A DNA stretch of 8,869 nt from Negativicoccus succinicivorans (lineage in GTDB: Bacteria > Bacillota > Negativicutes > Veillonellales > Negativicoccaceae): assembly GCF_018373335.1 (NCBI RefSeq), contig NZ_JAHAHH010000055.1:1-8869 (forward strand). The letters are read 5' to 3'. The notes below the pieces were generated by a model. That model saw only the letters and a program-made list of their open reading frames with translations. It did no database searches and was not told the origin of the DNA. This document shows, in pieces, positions 5,696-8,869 of this stretch (within the stretch, counting starts at the first letter, position 1; each line of letters opens with the position of its first letter). Position numbers and translations under genes: made by a program.

Positions 5696-6730
5696 TTATC
5701 CCTTATCCCTGTTTTCGTTCTGCTTCCATCCTATGGTGCGCGGCAACTCAATGACGGGACGACTCCACTTATACACCAACGCTATAATCGCGCCGCAGAC
5801 GGCAACTGCCACCGCCGGCCAAAATAACGTCGGTAAACGGTTCGCCACCTGACCCCAGCCGCCGGGCAACACGGTTTCCTGCATAATCATATAAAATACC
5901 AGCTGGTACATGGTAAACGCCGCGATTGCGCCGAAATATCCCATGAAATACGCCGCGCCTACATGACGCTTACGCGCTGTCACGTACATTACAACATAAA
6001 TCAGAATGGAAGCCAAACCGCCACCAATAAAAATCGGTTTCACCTGTGTCGGCAAAATCACAAGCATATATATCGCCAACAGTAAGATAATGGACAGGAG
6101 AATATGCATAAACAGAATCACCAATGCCAAAGCGCGACATCTCTCGCGCAGCGGATTCGTCGTTTTCCAAGCTGCATAAAGCGCACCGTGGGAGGTGCAG
6201 GCCAGTACAGCCCAAATACCGCAAACCACTCCGATCGGCGACCAAAAAAACATGCCGACCGTGACCGCCCCTATACCGATATTTAAAAGAACGGAGAACC
6301 CGACGGTAATCAGATAAATCACAGTAGCAACCGACACCAACGCATGCACAAAACGCATCGCATGTGCACCTTTAATCGTTTTACCACTGCTCCAGGCAGC
6401 TCCCAAACGCAACAGAAGATTCAAAACGACCAAGCCTACGCCGATCCAAATCACTTGATGATACGCATCTTTCGGTCCTAAAAAAATAGCATCCAGCAGC
6501 CAAAAAGCAGCTACCAAACCAAACTCACCAGCCTGAAATCCCGGCCGATAGAGAGAATAAAATGCCGACCTTTCCCGTTCATTTTTTATAGTCCACGGTG
6601 CGGTGAGCGCCAAGCCCACATCAGTTTCTGTAACCCAGAAATATAAAGCAATCAGAAGCGAGGTGAAGAGCACTAATCCCGGTGTTTCCAACTGCGAAAG
6701 CCAGGGCAACCATGACTCGATAATACTCAT
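5696..6730 (-). CDS. Stand-alone CydB-like membrane protein (cytochrome bd oxidase subunit II family)
   Basis: A 344-residue protein with about eight or nine hydrophobic segments. Alignment by eye to CydB: the N-terminal TM ends in VTETDVGLALTAP (33-45), where CydB has VTDGFDMGVGML; RERSAFYSLYRPGFQAGEFG (52-71) matches the TERR...PHWDGNQVW loop; CTSHGALYAAWKTTNPLRER (178-197) matches the CydB QGATYLQMRTVGELHLRTR block; a C-terminal TM leads into KWSRPVIE. The characteristic WDGNQVW sequence is not kept, so it is a divergent member. No cydA lies beside it, upstream or downstream, within the window. The start at 6730 is used because AGGGGA lies about six bases upstream; the ATG at 6751 has no ribosome site. 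CydB itself carries no heme; it may pair with a distant CydA or have another role. Confidence 0.65.
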   Translation of the reverse strand: MSIIESWLPWLSQLETPGLVLFTSLLIALYFWVTETDVGLALTAPWTIKNERERSAFYSLYRPGFQAGEFGLVAAFWLLDAIFLGPKDAYHQVIWIGVGLVVLNLLLRLGAAWSSGKTIKGAHAMRFVHALVSVATVIYLITVGFSVLLNIGIGAVTVGMFFWSPIGVVCGIWAVLACTSHGALYAAWKTTNPLRERCRALALVILFMHILLSIILLLAIYMLVILPTQVKPIFIGGGLASILIYVVMYVTARKRHVGAAYFMGYFGAIAAFTMYQLVFYMIMQETVLPGGWGQVANRLPTLFWPAVAVAVCGAIIALVYKWSRPVIELPRTIGWKQNENRDKG

Positions 6731-6777
6731 TACCAATCCCCTATCATACAAATTAAACGCCGTAAGAAATCATGTTC

Positions 6778-6786
6778 ATTATAACA
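6778..6786 (-). promoter_or_regulatory. Extended -10 promoter of the CydB-like gene
   Basis: Minus strand TGTTATAAT, a perfect TGnTATAAT, about 48 bases before the ATG at 6730 and just after the phosphate operon terminator. No convincing -35 hexamer is present, which extended -10 promoters tolerate. The gene is therefore probably transcribed on its own. Confidence 0.6.
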
Positions 6787-6821
6787 TACAAATCATAAGC
6801 ATCACGTCTCTATATCAACAT

Positions 6822-6849
6822 AGAAAAGATTCGGACTACAGTCCGAATC
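6822..6849 (-). terminator. Terminator of the DUF47-pit operon, containing the pit stop codon
   Basis: Perfect 10-bp stem GATTCGGACT / AGTCCGAATC (6828-6837, 6840-6849), followed on the minus strand by TTTTCTA. The TAG stop of the phosphate transporter (6836-6838) lies at the top of the hairpin, so the last codons form the 5' arm. A ribosome reaching the stop would cover the stem. Confidence 0.8.
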
Positions 6850-7831
6850 CTCGTAAACACCAGAACACAAATGCCGATACCAAACCGCTCAGCGGAATGG
6901 TCGAAATCCATGTCACCACCATACTGCGGGCCACATTCCAATTGACAGCCGTGACGCGTTTGGCAGAACCGACGCCCATAATAGAGCCGGAAACAACGTG
7001 CGTGGTACTGACAGGCATGTGCAACATCGTAGCCAACGAAATAACGATAGATGAATTCAAATCCGCAGCAAAGCCGTTAATACTTTCCATGCGAAACACT
7101 TTTCGACCTACGGTTGCAATAATTCTCCAACCGCCTACGGCCGTCCCTAACGCCATCGCCGCGGCGCACACTACTTTGACCCAAAGAGGTACTTCAAACG
7201 ACGATAGATGGCCGGCGGAAAGCAACGCCAAAGTAATAATACCCATCGACTTCTGTGCATCGTTCGAGCCATGCGAAAATGCCATCGCCGCCGCCGTAAA
7301 AAGCTGTAAGCGACGGAATTTGCGATTCAGGGTAAACGGTGCACGCCTTCCAAACAACCATAGCAACATAACCATCACAAAAAAGCCGCCGCCAAAGGCA
7401 ATCACCGGCGACAAAACGAGCGCCAAAAAGATCGTGCCGATTCCTGACCAGTCCAACGCCTGAAAACCGACGCTCACCGAAACCGCGCCGATAAGACCGC
7501 CAACCAGTGCGTGCGAGGAACTCGACGGCATACCGAAATACCAACTCGCAACATTCCAGAAATTGGCGCCAATCAGCGCCGCGATTAAGACTTCTGAGTT
7601 TACAAAAGACGGCGATAAAATAATATCTCCGCCAATCGTTTTGGCTACCCCTGTGCTTACCAAAGCACCGAAAAAGTTTAAAATAGCCGCCATCATAATG
7701 GCATGTTTCGGTTGAATGGCCCGAGTAGACACAGAAGTTGCCACCGCATTGGCTGTATCATGAAAACCGTTGATATAGTCAAATGCGATGGCAAGTATAA
7801 TAACTCCCCAAAGAAGTAGTTGCTCATGCAT
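6836..7831 (-). CDS. pit: PiT-family low-affinity inorganic phosphate transporter
   Basis: An inner-membrane phosphate (metal-phosphate):proton symporter, 331 residues, the length of short bacterial PiT proteins. Both halves of the inverted PiT repeat are visible: GFHDTANAVATSVSTRAI (22-39) in the first half and MAFSHGSNDAQKSMGIITLA (183-202) in the second. Each is followed by a re-entrant motif, GMPSSSSHALVGG (100-112) and MPVSTTHVVSGSIMG (272-286). A central basic loop (GRRAPFTLNRKFRRLQ, 161-176) joins the halves. It overlaps the DUF47 gene by eight bases (ATGCATGA), and its own ribosome site is weak, so translation is probably coupled to DUF47. The pairing with DUF47 is the classic arrangement for this family in bacteria and archaea. 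Identification is firm; substrate affinity is not shown by the sequence. Confidence 0.92.
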   Translation of the reverse strand: MHEQLLLWGVIILAIAFDYINGFHDTANAVATSVSTRAIQPKHAIMMAAILNFFGALVSTGVAKTIGGDIILSPSFVNSEVLIAALIGANFWNVASWYFGMPSSSSHALVGGLIGAVSVSVGFQALDWSGIGTIFLALVLSPVIAFGGGFFVMVMLLWLFGRRAPFTLNRKFRRLQLFTAAAMAFSHGSNDAQKSMGIITLALLSAGHLSSFEVPLWVKVVCAAAMALGTAVGGWRIIATVGRKVFRMESINGFAADLNSSIVISLATMLHMPVSTTHVVSGSIMGVGSAKRVTAVNWNVARSMVVTWISTIPLSGLVSAFVFWCLRGFGL

Positions 7832-8453
7832 ATTTTAATACGACTCTCTGAAAAGTATTGACCAGGATTTCACACTCATCGACCACTTCTTCCATGGACG
7901 AGAGAATTTCTTTCCATTTAATAATATGAATGGGATCCGTACATTCCGTAAAAAGTTTCGCCATCTCTTCATGGTAGTAGACGTCTCCCTGTGACTCCAA
8001 ATTACTTACTTTCTTACTGCGGGCTTCAATCTTCAAGTAATTACCTTTGAGGTTGCGCATATACGACACCGATTTACGAATTTCATCCATACACTTCGCA
8101 ACGATCTGTGCCATCGCAACCGCGCCCGGAGTCGGTTCTCCCGGATGATACATGACCATCTTGTCCATAATTTCTTTAATTTCATCCAAGGCTGTGTCCA
8201 GCTGTTCAATCACTGATTGAATATCCTCACGATCGATCGGTGTGATAAACGTTTTTTGCAAACGTTCCATCGTCTTCGAGCGAATTTCCGCGCCTTCTCG
8301 CTTTAACTGTCGGACTTGGTCCAGTCCTTCTTTACTGTCAATTTTGTTTGCAAAACAGTCATAGAGAATGCTCCCTGCATTTGCACTCAGCTCTGCGTGC
8401 TTTTCCAACAATGCAAAGAATTTTTCTTCTTTCGGTTTTAACTGAAATGCCAT
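7824..8453 (-). CDS. DUF47/PhoU-like Pit accessory protein
   Basis: A 209-residue all-helical cytoplasmic protein of the DUF47 (PhoU-like) family, thought to modulate the adjacent PiT transporter. Visible landmarks: an N-terminal KPKEEKFFALLEKHAELSA helix (6-24); the family motif FITPIDREDI (69-78); acidic and basic residues spaced along helices, including LESQGDVYYHEEM (152-164); and a C-terminal WKEILSSMEEVVDECEILVN helix (180-199). No transmembrane segment or signal peptide is present. ATG 8453 is chosen because TAGGAGA lies about seven bases upstream; a TTG at 8477 in the same frame has no support. First gene of the operon, overlapping pit by eight bases. Homologues in other bacteria affect phosphate transport or its regulation; the exact role here is inferred. 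Confidence 0.9.
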   Translation of the reverse strand: MAFQLKPKEEKFFALLEKHAELSANAGSILYDCFANKIDSKEGLDQVRQLKREGAEIRSKTMERLQKTFITPIDREDIQSVIEQLDTALDEIKEIMDKMVMYHPGEPTPGAVAMAQIVAKCMDEIRKSVSYMRNLKGNYLKIEARSKKVSNLESQGDVYYHEEMAKLFTECTDPIHIIKWKEILSSMEEVVDECEILVNTFQRVVLKYA

Positions 8454-8496
8454 GCTGTGTCTCCTATCCACCCTCAAAAGTTTTCCATGTAAAATT

Positions 8497-8502
8497 ATTA
8501 TA
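8497..8502 (-). promoter_or_regulatory. -10 box of the DUF47-pit operon
   Basis: TATAAT on the minus strand, about 44 bases before the DUF47 ATG, with no good -35 at 17 bases (AGTTTA-like). Upstream, TGTC occurs at 8535-8538 and 8544-8547 on the plus strand. These are loosely reminiscent of the TGTCA halves of Pho boxes, but the spacing is not the usual 11 bases, so phosphate control is only a possibility. Confidence 0.45.
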
Positions 8503-8611
8503 TCATAGCGACTGATAATAAACTATTCACGTAATGTCTAAACTGTCATTATTCCTAAAAATTACTAAATTTTGACAAAGCATTTCGCTTTATCTAATCA
8601 TGTAAAAAATG

Positions 8612-8662
8612 TAAAAGAAGACCCTTTTTACCATACATCATAGTAAAAAGGGTCTTCTTTTA
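8612..8662 (-). terminator. Long bidirectional terminator hairpin after the DUF4198-like gene
   Basis: A perfect 20-bp inverted repeat (8612-8631 and 8643-8662) with an 11-base loop. Its GAAGACCC / GGGTCTTC core is flanked by T- and A-rich tracts, so it could act on either strand. It lies about 33 bases after the stop of the gene at the right edge and separates it from the phosphate operon promoter. Confidence 0.8.
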
Positions 8663-8694
8663 ATCTTTACAAATGGTATTCAAAAAATTTATGC

Positions 8695-8868
8695 TTATTC
8701 CGGCTCAATAATAAAGGAGAGAGACGAGAAGTATTTTACCTGCGTATTAGGATCATCTGTCGGGTACGCAATTTCTATACCAAGTACATTCAAACCGTTA
8801 GCCGCCACTGTAACTGTCGCACGGCCGTGACTATCGGTTTTTGATTCATTGGTCAGATCATTAATCAC
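8695..8868 (-). CDS. C-terminal end of a probable DUF4198 protein (cut by window edge)
   Basis: The last 57 residues before the TAA at 8695-8697; the start lies beyond the window. The visible part reads as a beta-sandwich tail: KTDSHGRATVTV (10-21), VLGIEIAYPTDDPN (28-41), KYFSSLSFIIEPE (45-57). DUF4198 proteins, exported and often found near nickel or cobalt uptake genes, end in this way, with a TDxxGxA strand, a dPxxxx acidic stretch and a final YxATLTF-like strand. The assignment rests only on this C-terminal resemblance, so other secreted immunoglobulin-like or carboxypeptidase-regulatory domains remain possible. No signal peptide can be seen because the N-terminus is missing. Confidence 0.5.
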   Translation of the reverse strand: MINDLTNESKTDSHGRATVTVAANGLNVLGIEIAYPTDDPNTQVKYFSSLSFIIEPE

Positions 8869-8869
8869 G

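Noticed and set aside
6603..7463. Plus-strand frame of 286 codons
   Set aside because: It is antisense to the CydB-like gene and the PiT transporter, which have clear family motifs; its own product is low-complexity and unrecognisable.
8571..8600. Plus-strand promoter starting TTGACA near 8572
   Set aside because: There is no acceptable -10 at the right spacing, and the transcript would run straight into the 8612-8662 terminator with no gene.
1..8869. CRISPR arrays, insertion sequences, tRNA or rRNA genes
   Set aside because: No regularly spaced repeats, transposase motifs, terminal inverted repeats with target duplications, or recognisable tRNA/rRNA sequence were seen on either strand.

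Overview
The window suggests a low-to-medium GC Gram-positive-type (Firmicutes) genome, perhaps in the Negativicutes. It has AGGAGG-like ribosome sites, AT-rich sigma-A-type -10 boxes, Rho-independent terminators and an ECF vitamin transporter S component. This placement is inference from gene style; no 16S or other marker is present. Every convincing protein gene lies on the minus strand, so genes below are given in transcription order, from high to low coordinates.

From the right edge: (1) the last 57 residues of a probable DUF4198 protein, followed by a 20-bp terminator hairpin; (2) a DUF47/PhoU-like accessory gene overlapping a PiT-family phosphate transporter gene, with a terminator that contains the transporter stop codon; (3) a stand-alone CydB-like membrane protein with an extended -10 promoter; (4) a 130-nt array of hairpins with its own extended -10 promoter and terminator, best read as a candidate small RNA; (5) a two-gene vitamin B6-type salvage operon, a PdxK/PdxY-like pyridoxal kinase overlapping an ECF S component, again with the last stop codon inside the terminator; (6) about 740 bases without a convincing protein gene, holding a candidate 60-70-nt structured RNA on the plus strand; (7) a purine salvage operon, guanine deaminase followed by an NCS2 nucleobase permease; (8) the N-terminal 149 codons of recG, running off the left edge.

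Functionally this is a string of short uptake-and-salvage units: phosphate uptake; B6 uptake plus kinase trapping; guanine or purine uptake plus deamination to xanthine. They sit beside a replication-fork repair helicase and an orphan oxidase-like subunit. No mobile element, CRISPR array, tRNA or rRNA was seen. The most interesting parts are the two unassigned structured-RNA loci (about 5529-5670 minus and 3829-3930 plus). One loop of the first is perfectly complementary over 10 bases to the recG ribosome-binding region. The orphan CydB-like protein is also of interest.
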